Of a stretch of 64,000 nt of DNA, positions 17,410 through 25,713 are shown one piece after another. The notes under the pieces were generated by a model. The model worked only from the letters and a program-made list of their open reading frames with translations, was not told the origin of the DNA and did not search any database. The stretch comes from Bradyrhizobium barranii subsp. apii (GTDB lineage Bacteria; Pseudomonadota; Alphaproteobacteria; Rhizobiales; Xanthobacteraceae). The stretch spans positions 8,195,501-8,259,500 of the forward strand of contig NZ_CP096255.1 of assembly GCF_011516635.5 (NCBI RefSeq), read 5' to 3'. Position numbers and translations under genes: made by a program. The number at the start of each line of letters is the position of its first letter. Position 1 is the stretch's first letter.

Positions 17410-18375
17410 TCAAACCCTGATCAGGCGCACCCGCGTGCCCCAGGGATCGACGGCCTCCAGACCGTTGGCGAGCGCTGTGACCTGCGCACCGCCTTTGCGC
17501 AGGCGTTCTTCCTGCGCGGCGAGAATGTCCTGCTTGGCCATCACCAGCGAGAACCAGGCAAGCCCCGTGGTCTGATCGTCGCGTTGGCCGGCCCCCTGAC
17601 TCTGCCAGACGTTCATGCCGAGGTGATGGTGATAGCGGCCCGACGACAGGAATGCGGCGCCGCCACGGCGACGGGTCGGATCGAGTCCGACCGCGCCGTG
17701 ATAGAACCGTTCGGCCTCGGCGAGACCGCCGACACGCAGATGCATGTGGCCGACGCGCAGACCGTCCGGCGCCTTGGCGTAGTCTGCCACGCGCGTGTTG
17801 GTCAGCGACAAGAGGTCAGGGATGTTGAGCTCGTCGCTCGCCATCTTCACGCTGCCCTCGCTCCACTGCCATTGCGAGGGATCGCGGTCGGCATAGACCT
17901 CGATGCCGTTGCCTTCGGGGTCGTCGAGATAGACGGATTCACTGACGAGATGATCGGCGAAGCCCGACAGCGGCACGCGATGCGAGGCTGCGTGCACCAG
18001 CCAGCGCGCGAGATCTTTTCGCGACGGCATCAGGAAGGCGGTGTGGTAGAGGCCCGCGGCATTACGCGGCTCGATCGCGGCCTCGGGACGGGCTTCCAGC
18101 ACGAGCAGCGTGATGCCGGCCGTGCCGAGCGTCGCGCCGGTCGCGGAGCGCTCCATCACGGTGAGCCCGATCACGTCGCGGTAGTAGTCCGCGACCTTGT
18201 CGAGGTTCTTGACCCTGAGCGTCACCATGCCCACCCGCATCGGAGTGCGGCTGGCATAGGTCGGCCCGCCGCCTTGCGGCATGCCCTCGGCCCGAGCAGC
18301 GGCGGCGGCCGCCATCGCGAGCGAGGTCGCACCGGCGAGTTGAAGCAGGGTGCGGCGGGTGAGGTCGACGGTCAT
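17410..18375 (-). CDS. Tat-exported VOC-family (glyoxalase/extradiol dioxygenase-like) protein
   Basis: A 321-residue protein that starts at the ATG at 18375. It opens with a twin-arginine signal (DLTRRTLLQLAGATSLAMAA, then AAAARAEG), so it is probably exported folded. Two tandem vicinal-oxygen-chelate modules follow: VGMVTLRVKNLDKVADYYRD...VIGL and VGHMHLRVGGLAEAERFYHG. Candidate metal ligands are His in LYHTAFL, the His cluster in RYHHHLGMN and Glu in GNGIEVYADR, as in CatE-like proteins. The Tat signal is the odd part, since most of the family is cytoplasmic. Substrate unknown. Confidence 0.85.
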   Translation of the reverse strand: MTVDLTRRTLLQLAGATSLAMAAAAAARAEGMPQGGGPTYASRTPMRVGMVTLRVKNLDKVADYYRDVIGLTVMERSATGATLGTAGITLLVLEARPEAAIEPRNAAGLYHTAFLMPSRKDLARWLVHAASHRVPLSGFADHLVSESVYLDDPEGNGIEVYADRDPSQWQWSEGSVKMASDELNIPDLLSLTNTRVADYAKAPDGLRVGHMHLRVGGLAEAERFYHGAVGLDPTRRRGGAAFLSSGRYHHHLGMNVWQSQGAGQRDDQTTGLAWFSLVMAKQDILAAQEERLRKGGAQVTALANGLEAVDPWGTRVRLIRV

Positions 18376-18575
18376 CGGTCGGGGCTCGCTGGAAACGCTG
18401 GAGGTCGTACAGTGCAATTCCTGGATTGCTACACGTTCCCGTGAAGGCGTCCCAATCACATGTTCGTCGGCCGCGGCCCTGCGGAGGTCGGTCCGCCCCG
18501 TCTGTCCTGGCCACCCGGCCAGTTTCGCAATCGCCCGCGACATCCCAGATTGAGGGCAATTTACAGGAGCCTTCC

Positions 18576-19124
18576 ATGACCGCCCCAACTCCTCTGTCTT
18601 CCCTTTCGTCCGCGCTCGCGGATGTCGTGACGCGCACCGCGCCATCCGTCGTCGCCGTGCATTCGCATCGCTCCCGCGCCACAGGCTTCGTCTGGAAACC
18701 CGGCTTGATCGTCACCGCCGACGAAGCGCTGGCCGACGAGGGCGATATCCAGATCAGCCTCCCCGACGGCAGCAATGCTGCCGCCACAATCGTCGGCCGC
18801 GACCATACGACCGACATCGCGCTGTTGCGCACCGATGCCAGTCTTGCGCCGGTCAAGCTGGCCGCGACCGTTCCGCCCCTCGGCACGCTGTCGGTCGTCG
18901 TCGCCACCGATCGCGATGCGCCGAGCGCGGCGCAGACGCAGCGCGAGCTCGATGTCCTGGCGCTGATGGCGGAAGGCGCGTCCAACAAGCTGATCGCGCG
19001 CCAGCTCGGCATTTCCGTGCACACGGTCAAATTCCACGTCGGTTCGCTGCTCGACAAGCTGGATGCCACCGGCAGCACCGACGCGGTCGCGCATGCGGCA
19101 CGCCGCGGCGTGATCGAGCTATGA
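18576..19124 (+). CDS. chimera of a trypsin-like protease N-terminal half and a LuxR-type HTH domain
   Basis: A 182-residue protein with two unrelated halves. Residues 1-118 look like the first beta-barrel of an HtrA/DegP (S1C) protease: TAPSVVAVHSHRSRATGFVW, LIVTADEAL, ISLPDGSNAAATIVGRDHTT, DIALLR. The catalytic His expected in the VTANH position reads VTADE, and the Ser half is absent. From about residue 119, QRELDVLALMAEGASNKLIA, RQLGISVHTVKFHV and LLDKLDA form a complete LuxR/GerE HTH. The start ATG at 18576 follows CAGGAG. The simplest reading is an in-frame deletion joining two neighbouring genes; a designed sensor-regulator fusion is the alternative. The gene meets the two-component pair tail to tail. 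Confidence 0.8.
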   Translation: MTAPTPLSSLSSALADVVTRTAPSVVAVHSHRSRATGFVWKPGLIVTADEALADEGDIQISLPDGSNAAATIVGRDHTTDIALLRTDASLAPVKLAATVPPLGTLSVVVATDRDAPSAAQTQRELDVLALMAEGASNKLIARQLGISVHTVKFHVGSLLDKLDATGSTDAVAHAARRGVIEL

Positions 19125-19136
19125 CGCCGTCAGCTC

Positions 19137-20213
19137 CTATCGCGCTGATGTCGCCGGGAAGCTGAGCCGGACCGTGAGGCCCGGCGCATTGTCGTGCAGC
19201 GCAATCTCGGCGCCGTGGAGACCGGCAACGGCCGCGACCAGGCTCAAGCCCAGACCGTTGCCCGGCGTGTAACGGCTCTGTTCGAGCCGGTAGAAGCGCT
19301 TGAACACGTGATCGCGCTCCCCGGCGGGAATGCCCGGACCATCGTCGGCGATCGCGATCACCGCCCCGGCGCCGGCGCTGCGACAGGTCACCGTGACCTG
19401 CCCGCCCGCGCGGCCGTGCTTGATCGCGTTGTCGACCAGATTGGCGATGGCGTCGAACAGCAGGTCGCGGTCCCCCGTAATCGCCACCTCGCGGTCGCCG
19501 TCAAGGCTGAGGCGGGTCGCGACCTGCTCGGCCGCGGCGTCATAGAGTTCGACGACCTCGCCGGCGATTTCAGCGAGGTCGAGCGCACGAAACGCACTCC
19601 GGCGGGCGCGGGTCTCGATCTCCGAGATCCGCGTGATGGAAGCGAACATGCCGAGCACCGAATCGAGATCGGCGATGGTGTCGCCGATCAGCACCGCATC
19701 GGCCTCGCCATTTCGCGGGGTGTGATAGGCCTTTTCCAGCCGGCCGCGCATGCGCGTCAGCGGCGTGCGCAGATCGTGGGCGACGTTGTCGCTGACCTGC
19801 TTGACCTCGCCCATCAGCGTCTCGATGCGGTCGAGCATCTGGTTGAGGTTTTCGGCGACGCGGTCCCACTCGTCGTGACTGCCGCGTAAGGGAATGCGCC
19901 GGTCGAGCCCCGACAGCATGATGGCGCGGCTGGTCGCATTGATCTCCTCGATCCGTCCGACCGTGCGCCGCGTCACCAGCACGGCCGCGACCCCGGCCAG
20001 CACGGCCAGCAGCACGGCGACGGCGACCATCGCGAGCTCGATCATCGCGGTGAAGCCGCTGTGATCGCCGGCGTCGCCGACCCGGCCCTGCACATAGGCG
20101 ATCGTGCCGAAATAGACATAGGCCATGATCGCCGCGACGATCAGGCCGAACGCCGCGATCGCGATCAGTGCCAGACGGAAGGTGGAGGAGCGGAGCGTCT
20201 TAGCCAGGAGCAC
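19137..20213 (-). CDS. sensor histidine kinase (HAMP, HisKA, HATPase)
   Basis: A 358-residue inner-membrane kinase. The first membrane helix is at residues 13-35 and the second at about 58-80, so the periplasmic sensor loop is only about 20 residues. A HAMP domain follows (RRTVGRIEEINATSRAIM). The HisKA motif is NVAHDLRTPLTR with the phosphorylated His at residue 146. The ATPase domain shows the N box (LVDNAIKHG), the G1 box (IADDGPGIPAGE), the F box (HVFKRFYRLEQSR) and the G2 box (GNGLGLSLVAAV). Its start overlaps the end of the response-regulator gene by 14 bp, so the two are coupled. The stimulus is unknown. Confidence 0.95.
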   Translation of the reverse strand: MLLAKTLRSSTFRLALIAIAAFGLIVAAIMAYVYFGTIAYVQGRVGDAGDHSGFTAMIELAMVAVAVLLAVLAGVAAVLVTRRTVGRIEEINATSRAIMLSGLDRRIPLRGSHDEWDRVAENLNQMLDRIETLMGEVKQVSDNVAHDLRTPLTRMRGRLEKAYHTPRNGEADAVLIGDTIADLDSVLGMFASITRISEIETRARRSAFRALDLAEIAGEVVELYDAAAEQVATRLSLDGDREVAITGDRDLLFDAIANLVDNAIKHGRAGGQVTVTCRSAGAGAVIAIADDGPGIPAGERDHVFKRFYRLEQSRYTPGNGLGLSLVAAVAGLHGAEIALHDNAPGLTVRLSFPATSAR

Positions 20214-20892
20214 GGATGCAATATCCGATGCCGCGGATGGTATGGATCAGCGGATAGGCCTGGGCATCGTCGACCTTGCGGCGGACCCGCCCGACATAGA
20301 CGTCGATGATGTTGGTGGAGGGATCGAAATGCAGATCCCAGACATGCTGGAGCAGCATCGCCCGGGAGACGACGCGGCCCTCGTTGCGGACGAGATATTC
20401 GAGCAGCTGAAACTCGCGCGGCAGCAGCGGAATTTTCCGGCCGCGCCGGCTGGCGTTGCGCGCGATCAGGTCGATGGCGAGATCGCCGACCCGCAAAATC
20501 GTTTCCTTGGCGACGGTCTCGCTGCGCCGGCCGAGCGCCTCGAGGCGCGCCAGCAGCTCGACGAAGGAGAACGGCTTGACGAGATAGTCATCGCCGCCGG
20601 CGCGCAAACCGCGCACGCGGTCGTCGACCTCGCCGAGCGCGGAGATGATCAGGAAGGGTGCGGCGATGCCGTCGTCGCGCAACTGGCGCATCACGGCGAT
20701 GCCGTCGATGTCGGGCAGCATGCGGTCGATGGTGATCACGGCATAGTCGCGGGCGACGCCGTGGCTCAGGGCTTCACGACCGGTCGCGGCAAGATCGACC
20801 TCATAGCCCGAGGTGGTGAGTTCCTCGACGAGCTGGCCTGCGGTTTCCGGATCGTCCTCGACGACCAGAATGCGGCGGTGACCTCCGGTCAT
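20200..20892 (-). CDS. OmpR/PhoB-family response regulator
   Basis: A 230-residue two-domain regulator. The receiver has the acidic pair in ILVVEDDPE, the phospho-acceptor Asp56 in VITIDRMLPDIDG and Lys106 in DDYLVKPFSF. The C-terminal winged helix begins at about residue 130 and shows LLPREFQLLEYLVRNEGRVV, the DPSTNIIDVYVGRVRRKVDD recognition helix and HTIRGIGYCI. It lies upstream of, and overlaps, its kinase gene. The sub-type resembles transcriptional regulators of envelope or metal responses, but no target can be named. Confidence 0.95.
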   Translation of the reverse strand: MTGGHRRILVVEDDPETAGQLVEELTTSGYEVDLAATGREALSHGVARDYAVITIDRMLPDIDGIAVMRQLRDDGIAAPFLIISALGEVDDRVRGLRAGGDDYLVKPFSFVELLARLEALGRRSETVAKETILRVGDLAIDLIARNASRRGRKIPLLPREFQLLEYLVRNEGRVVSRAMLLQHVWDLHFDPSTNIIDVYVGRVRRKVDDAQAYPLIHTIRGIGYCIRAPG

Positions 20893-20992
20893 GCAAAACT
20901 CCGCGCGACGATCGCCACCAGACTATCCCGTTCCGGGGCTGAGCGGAACCGCCCGGTGGCGATCGCGACAATGGTGCGGTACCGCGATGCGA

Positions 20993-21571
20993 CTACCAAT
21001 AGTCTCCGCACACATTGACCCATTGCCATCCATAGGCTGTCCCGCTCCTTTGCCAGCAGCCATCGTCGTAATAGTTGCCATAGTTGGCATAGAAGAACGG
21101 CGCGCCGACGAAAGCGAACCGGTTGAAGCGGTGACGGTGGAAGAAGGCATGGCGACCAATGAACGGCCTGCCGTGCCAGCCCGGGCCAGCAAACCGCGGG
21201 CCGAAAGCGGCGCGGGTCGCTAATGGTGCACCGGCAAAGCGCGGCCCGATGGCGGCGCGGGCAGCCATTGGCGAGCCGACGAAGCGGGCTCCACCGAAGC
21301 CCGGGCCGCCAGCAAAGCGCGCGCCACCCATGCCGCCGAAACCACCCGCGCGCATGCCGCCGAAGCCACCCGCATGCATTCCGCCGCCACCGAAATGCCC
21401 GCCACCGCCAAAGCCGCCATGGCCGCCACCGCCGAAGCCGCCACCGCCAAAGCCACCACCGCCATGCCCTCCGCCACCGCCGCCGCCGCCACGGGCAAGC
21501 GCAGGTGAAGCGAGCGCCATCATTGCGGCGAGCGTCACCGCAGTGACGCCTTTGAGAAGCCTGTTGTCCAT
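20993..21571 (-). CDS. exported Gly-rich protein, 192 aa
   Basis: The signal peptide is LLKGVTAVTLAAMMALASPA with cleavage after ALA. The mature part begins with a long Gly/His tract (about residues 28-75, GGGGHGGGGFGGGGFGGGGH type). Next come short tandem units of the type FAGGPGFGGARFVGSPMAAR and GPRFAGAP, then a basic HRHRFNRFAF segment, and an aromatic tail with two Cys (YYDDGCWQRSG, YGWQWVNVCGDYW). Small surface proteins of this layout are common in bradyrhizobia; the tail may form a disulfide. Function unknown. The repetitive G-rich sequence is prone to slippage. Confidence 0.8.
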   Translation of the reverse strand: MDNRLLKGVTAVTLAAMMALASPALARGGGGGGGGHGGGGFGGGGFGGGGHGGFGGGGHFGGGGMHAGGFGGMRAGGFGGMGGARFAGGPGFGGARFVGSPMAARAAIGPRFAGAPLATRAAFGPRFAGPGWHGRPFIGRHAFFHRHRFNRFAFVGAPFFYANYGNYYDDGCWQRSGTAYGWQWVNVCGDYW

Positions 21572-21702
21572 CGAAGCATCCTCCGTGCTGCGCGGCGATC
21601 TTTCTGCCGCGCGAGGAGGATCAGATGAGAGGAAGGGACAGGCACCTTCAACTTACAAACGCGCCAGATTCTGACGCAGGTGTTAGGGACGAACGCTCTT
21701 TC

Positions 21703-21745
21703 GCTCCCTCACCCCGTTCTGACGGGGAGAGGGTGGGGTGAGAGG
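21703..21745. repeat. short palindromic repeat (family D-like)
   Basis: CTCACCCCGTTCTGACGGGG and the following GAGAGGGTGGGGTGAG form a compact hairpin. The motif is related to the longer element at 34400-34559. It lies in the 340-bp gap upstream of the Gly-rich gene and downstream of tex; the rest of that gap shows no gene. Confidence 0.6.
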
Positions 21746-21850
21746 CTGCGTCCCGCCAAGGTGATCTAAAAAGTGATCGCAACGCTTGTCCCGTGCACCG
21801 TCAAGTTACGAGCCGGAGGGGCCTTTGATCCGGTCAGCCGCATGCCTTGC

Positions 21851-21903
21851 CTCACCCGGATCGCTAGCGCGATCCGACCTCTCCCCGCAAGAGCGGGGAG
21901 AGG
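21851..21903. repeat. short palindromic repeat, family E (copy 1)
   Basis: TCACCCGGATCGC followed by a small palindrome and CTCTCCCCGCAAGAGCGGGG with its closing arm. A second copy is at 54176-54233. It lies just past the stop of the minus-strand tex gene and can form a hairpin at its transcript end. Confidence 0.75.
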
Positions 21904-21911
21904 TTAAAGTA

Positions 21912-24248
21912 TCACGCCCGCTTGCCGCCGTTCTTCTCGGCCGCCCGGCGCATGGCCTCCGCGAGGGCACCGCCGCCGGAGGATTCCTGGTTGCGCGGGG
22001 CCGACGACGTCATGCGCGCGGGGTTTCGCGAGCTGTTGTCCCGCTGCATGCCGGGCGCGTCCTTCTTGGCGCCGACCTCGTCGTCGAGGCGCAATGTCAG
22101 CGAGATGCGCTTGCGGGCGACTTCGAAGTCCAGCACCTTCACCTTGACGATGTCTCCGGGCTTCACCACCTCGCGCGGATCCTTGATGTAGTTCCTGGAC
22201 ATCGCCGAGATGTGAACCAGGCCGTCCTGGTGCACGCCGATATCGACGAAGGCGCCGAAGGCGGCAACGTTGGTCACGGTCCCCTCGAGGACCATGCCCT
22301 TCTGGAGATGCTTGATCTCCTCGACACCCTCCTTGAACACCGCGGCCTTGAACGCCGGACGCGGATCGCGGCCGGGCTTCTCGAGCTCGCGCAGGATGTC
22401 GGTGACGGTCGGCAGACCAAAGGTCTCGTCGACGAAATCTTTCGGCTTCAGCGTACGCACGATCTCGCTGCTGCCGATCAGCGCCTTGATGTCACTCTTG
22501 GTGGCGCTGAGAATCCGGCGCACCACGGGATAGGCTTCCGGATGCACGCCGGACGCATCGAGCGGGTCCTCGCCGCCGAGGATGCGCAGGAAGCCGGCGC
22601 ATTGCTCGAACGCCTTCGGGCCGAGCCGCGGCACGTCCTTCAGCGCCTTGCGCGACTTGAACGGGCCGTTGGCGTCGCGGTGGGCCACGATGCTCGAGGC
22701 CAGGCCGGAGCCGACACCCGACACGCGGGCCAGAAGTGGCGCCGAGGCGGTGTTGACGTCGACGCCGACCGCGTTCACGCAGTCCTCGACCACGGCATCG
22801 AGCGACTTGGCGAGCTTGGCCTGGCCGAGGTCGTGCTGGTACTGGCCGACGCCGATCGCCTTGGGCTCGATCTTGACGAGCTCGGCGAGCGGGTCCTGGA
22901 GACGGCGGGCGATCGAGACTGCGCCTCGCAGGGTGACGTCGAGACCCGGCAACTCCTCCGAGGCGAAGGCCGAGGCCGAATAGACCGACGCGCCGGCTTC
23001 CGACACCACGATCTTGGTCATCTTCAGCTCGGCCAGGCCCTTGACGAGATCGCCTGCGAGCTTGTCGGTTTCGCGCGAGGCGGTGCCGTTGCCGATCGCG
23101 ATCAGCTCGACACGATGCTTCAGCGCGAGCTTGCCGAGGATCGCGAGCGCCTCGTTCCACTGCCGCTGCGGCTCGTGCGGATAGATCACGGCGGTATCGA
23201 CCACCTTGCCGGTCGCGTCGGTGACGGCGACCTTGACGCCGGTGCGATAGCCGGGATCGAGGCCCATGGTGACACGGGTGCCGGCGGGTGCCGCGAGCAG
23301 CAGGTCGCGCAAATTGGAGGCGAACACGCGCACGGCCTCGGTCTCGGCGGCGTTCCACAGCCGCATGCGCAGGTCGATGTTGAGATGCACCTGGATCTTG
23401 GTGCGCCAGGCCCAGCGCACGGTGTCGATCAGCCAGCGGTCGCCGGCGCGCTTGAGGTCGGCGATGCCGAACCGCTTCATGATCTTCAATTCATAAGCGC
23501 TCGGCACGCCCGGCGGCGACGCTTCGGCTTCGGCCTGGATCTGGAGATCGAGGACCTCTTCCTTCTCGCCGCGGAACATCGCGAGGATGCGGTGCGACGG
23601 GAGCTTCGTCAGCGGCTCGGAGAACTCGAAATAATCGGCGAACTTCTCGCCCTCGGTCTTCTTGCCGTCGCGCACCTTGGAGGCCATGCGCGCGTTGGTC
23701 CACACCTCCTCGCGCAAAGCACCGATCAGGTCGGCGTCCTCGTCGAAGCGCTCGACCAGGATGGCGCGGGCGCCATCGAGCGCGGCAGCGGCATCGGCCA
23801 CGCCCTTCTCGGCGTTGATGAAGGTTTCGGCCACGACCTTCGGATCGTTGCCCGGCTCCGCCATCAGCTGATTGGCGAGCGGCTCGAGCCCGGCTTCCTT
23901 GGCGATCTCGGCCTTGGTGCGGCGCTTCGGCTTGAACGGCAGGTAGATGTCTTCGAGGCGCGCCTTGCTGTCGGCGGCGAGAATGGAGGCTTCGAGCGCG
24001 GCATCGAGCTTGCCCTGCTCGCGGACCGATTCGAGGATCGCCTTGCGGCGGTCTTCGAGCTCGCGCAAATAGCCCAGGCGCTCCTCCAGGGTGCGCAATT
24101 GCGCGTCGTCGAGCGCACCGGTCGCTTCCTTGCGGTAGCGGGCGATGAAGGGAACCGTGGCGCCGCCGTCGAGCAACGTCACCGTCGCCTCGACCTGCTC
24201 CGCCCGTACCCCAAGCTCCTGCGCAATTTTCTGGTTGATATTTGCCAC
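21912..24248 (-). CDS. tex: Tex-family RNA-binding transcription accessory protein
   Basis: A 778-residue Tex protein, the standard length. Order: the N-terminal Tex helical region (INQKIAQELGVRAEQVEATV, VPFIARYRKEATGALDD), a YqgF-like domain (GLDPGYRTGVKVAVTDATGK), helix-hairpin-helix motifs (VNTASAPLLARVSGVGSGLA), and a C-terminal S1 RNA-binding domain at about residues 650-720 (GMVLEGTVTNVAAFGAFVDI, GVHQDGLVHIS). The start is GTG at 24248 with AGAGGG upstream. Tex acts on RNA in transcription in the cytoplasm. It is divergent from the cyanuric acid hydrolase-family gene. Confidence 0.96.
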   Translation of the reverse strand: MANINQKIAQELGVRAEQVEATVTLLDGGATVPFIARYRKEATGALDDAQLRTLEERLGYLRELEDRRKAILESVREQGKLDAALEASILAADSKARLEDIYLPFKPKRRTKAEIAKEAGLEPLANQLMAEPGNDPKVVAETFINAEKGVADAAAALDGARAILVERFDEDADLIGALREEVWTNARMASKVRDGKKTEGEKFADYFEFSEPLTKLPSHRILAMFRGEKEEVLDLQIQAEAEASPPGVPSAYELKIMKRFGIADLKRAGDRWLIDTVRWAWRTKIQVHLNIDLRMRLWNAAETEAVRVFASNLRDLLLAAPAGTRVTMGLDPGYRTGVKVAVTDATGKVVDTAVIYPHEPQRQWNEALAILGKLALKHRVELIAIGNGTASRETDKLAGDLVKGLAELKMTKIVVSEAGASVYSASAFASEELPGLDVTLRGAVSIARRLQDPLAELVKIEPKAIGVGQYQHDLGQAKLAKSLDAVVEDCVNAVGVDVNTASAPLLARVSGVGSGLASSIVAHRDANGPFKSRKALKDVPRLGPKAFEQCAGFLRILGGEDPLDASGVHPEAYPVVRRILSATKSDIKALIGSSEIVRTLKPKDFVDETFGLPTVTDILRELEKPGRDPRPAFKAAVFKEGVEEIKHLQKGMVLEGTVTNVAAFGAFVDIGVHQDGLVHISAMSRNYIKDPREVVKPGDIVKVKVLDFEVARKRISLTLRLDDEVGAKKDAPGMQRDNSSRNPARMTSSAPRNQESSGGGALAEAMRRAAEKNGGKRA

Positions 24249-24494
24249 GCGAGAATCCCTCTATCAAGCACGCGACGCGGGGGCGAACCACCGGCAGCGG
24301 GACGCCGCTTATGGACCAACCGAGGTTGATTCATCAAGGTGCGGCGCGCAACCGTCGACAGAGGATTTTTTTGTTGAACCGGATGCGATCTCGCCACATT
24401 CGTGGGTGCCTGCGCCCTGCTTGTGCCTTGACATGCGCGTCCGTTCCACGGCTGGTTCATCCGCCGGACCACCGAACTCCACACGAGGACTGCA

Positions 24495-25601
24495 ATGCGG
24501 ACAGCATCGGTCGGCGTCTTCAGGGTCGCCACCACCGGCCCCGGCGACGTCTCCGGCCTCATGGCCATGATCGGCTCCGGCGCGATCGACCCGACAACGA
24601 TTTTGGCCATCCTCGGCAAGACCGAAGGCAATGGCGGCGTCAACGATTTTACGCGGGAATATGCCGTTGCTGCGTTGTGCACCGCGCTGGCGCCAGAACT
24701 CGGCCTTTCGCCAGAGGCGGTCGAGCAGCGCATCGCCTTCGTGATGTCGGGTGGCACCGAAGGCGTCCTCAGCCCGCATATCACGGTGTTCACGCGGCGC
24801 GAGGCTGAGCGCCCGGCAGGCATGTCCGGCAAGCGCTTGAGCATCGGCATGGCGCACACGCGGGACTTCCTCCCCGAAGAGATCGGCCGCTCCGCACAGA
24901 TCGTGGAAACGGCCAAGGCGGTGACTGCCGCGATGGCGGATGCCAGCATCACCGATCCCGCCGACGTCCATTTCGTGCAGATCAAATGCCCGCTGCTTAC
25001 CAGCGACCGCGTCGAAGCGGCAAACGCGCGCGGCAACACGACGGCCACGACCAGCGCCTACAGCTCGATGGCCTATTCGCGCGGCGCCTCCGCGCTTGGG
25101 GTCGCGGTCGCGCTCGGCGAGATCGCTTCCGATATCAGCGACGACGACGTGCTGCGGCGCTACGATCTGTTCTCGTCGGTTGCGTCCACCTCGTCAGGGA
25201 TCGAGCTGATGCACAACGTCATCATCGTGCTCGGCAACTCGGCGTCTTCAGCGAGCGAGTTCGAGATCGGCCACGCCGTGATGAACGATGCGATCGATGT
25301 CCCGGCGGTGGTTTCGGCGCTGAAAAGCGTTGGCCTTGGCGTCGCGCCGCTAGCCACCGAGGGCCGCGAGCTCGTCAATATCTTCGCCAAGGCCGAGGCC
25401 TCGCCTGATGGCAGAGTGCGCGGCTTCCGCCACACCATGCTGGAGGATACCGACATCAGCTCGACGCGCCATGCCCGCGCAGCCGTCGGCGGCCTGATCG
25501 CCGGCCTCGCCGGCACCGGCGCGGTCTATGTCTCCGGCGGTGCCGAGCATCAGGGGCCGGCCGGCGGCGGCCCGGTTGCGGTGATCGCGCGGCTGTCTTA
25601 A
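24495..25601 (+). CDS. ring-opening amidohydrolase: cyanuric acid hydrolase / barbiturase family
   Basis: A 368-residue member of the AtzD/TrzD/barbiturase family, which opens cyclic amide rings (cyanuric acid to carboxybiuret, or barbiturate to ureidomalonate). The family has three repeated units, each with a conserved Lys and Ser. These are visible: Lys in GKTEGNGGVNDF with Ser in VMSGGTEGVLSPH; Lys in FVQIKCPLL with Ser in YSRGASALGVAVALGE; Lys in NIFAKAEASPDGR with Ser in YVSGGAEHQGPAGGGP. The Mg-binding region near the C-terminus is present. Cyanuric acid hydrolase is favoured, but barbiturase cannot be excluded by eye. An amidase gene (disrupted) follows by 112 bp. Confidence 0.9.
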   Translation: MRTASVGVFRVATTGPGDVSGLMAMIGSGAIDPTTILAILGKTEGNGGVNDFTREYAVAALCTALAPELGLSPEAVEQRIAFVMSGGTEGVLSPHITVFTRREAERPAGMSGKRLSIGMAHTRDFLPEEIGRSAQIVETAKAVTAAMADASITDPADVHFVQIKCPLLTSDRVEAANARGNTTATTSAYSSMAYSRGASALGVAVALGEIASDISDDDVLRRYDLFSSVASTSSGIELMHNVIIVLGNSASSASEFEIGHAVMNDAIDVPAVVSALKSVGLGVAPLATEGRELVNIFAKAEASPDGRVRGFRHTMLEDTDISSTRHARAAVGGLIAGLAGTGAVYVSGGAEHQGPAGGGPVAVIARLS

Positions 25602-25713
25602 TGACGCGGCGACCTCTCCGCCCGGCGCAACCCTGCCCTTCGCGCCGGCTCAGTTGATTCACGCGGGCCCTTGCGAAAAAGGTGACGCCGCTACCCACGG
25701 GGATTTGGACTTC

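Noticed and set aside
21786..24329. An 847-codon plus-strand frame opposite tex
   Set aside because: Antisense shadow of tex, with no ribosome site and no recognisable domain.
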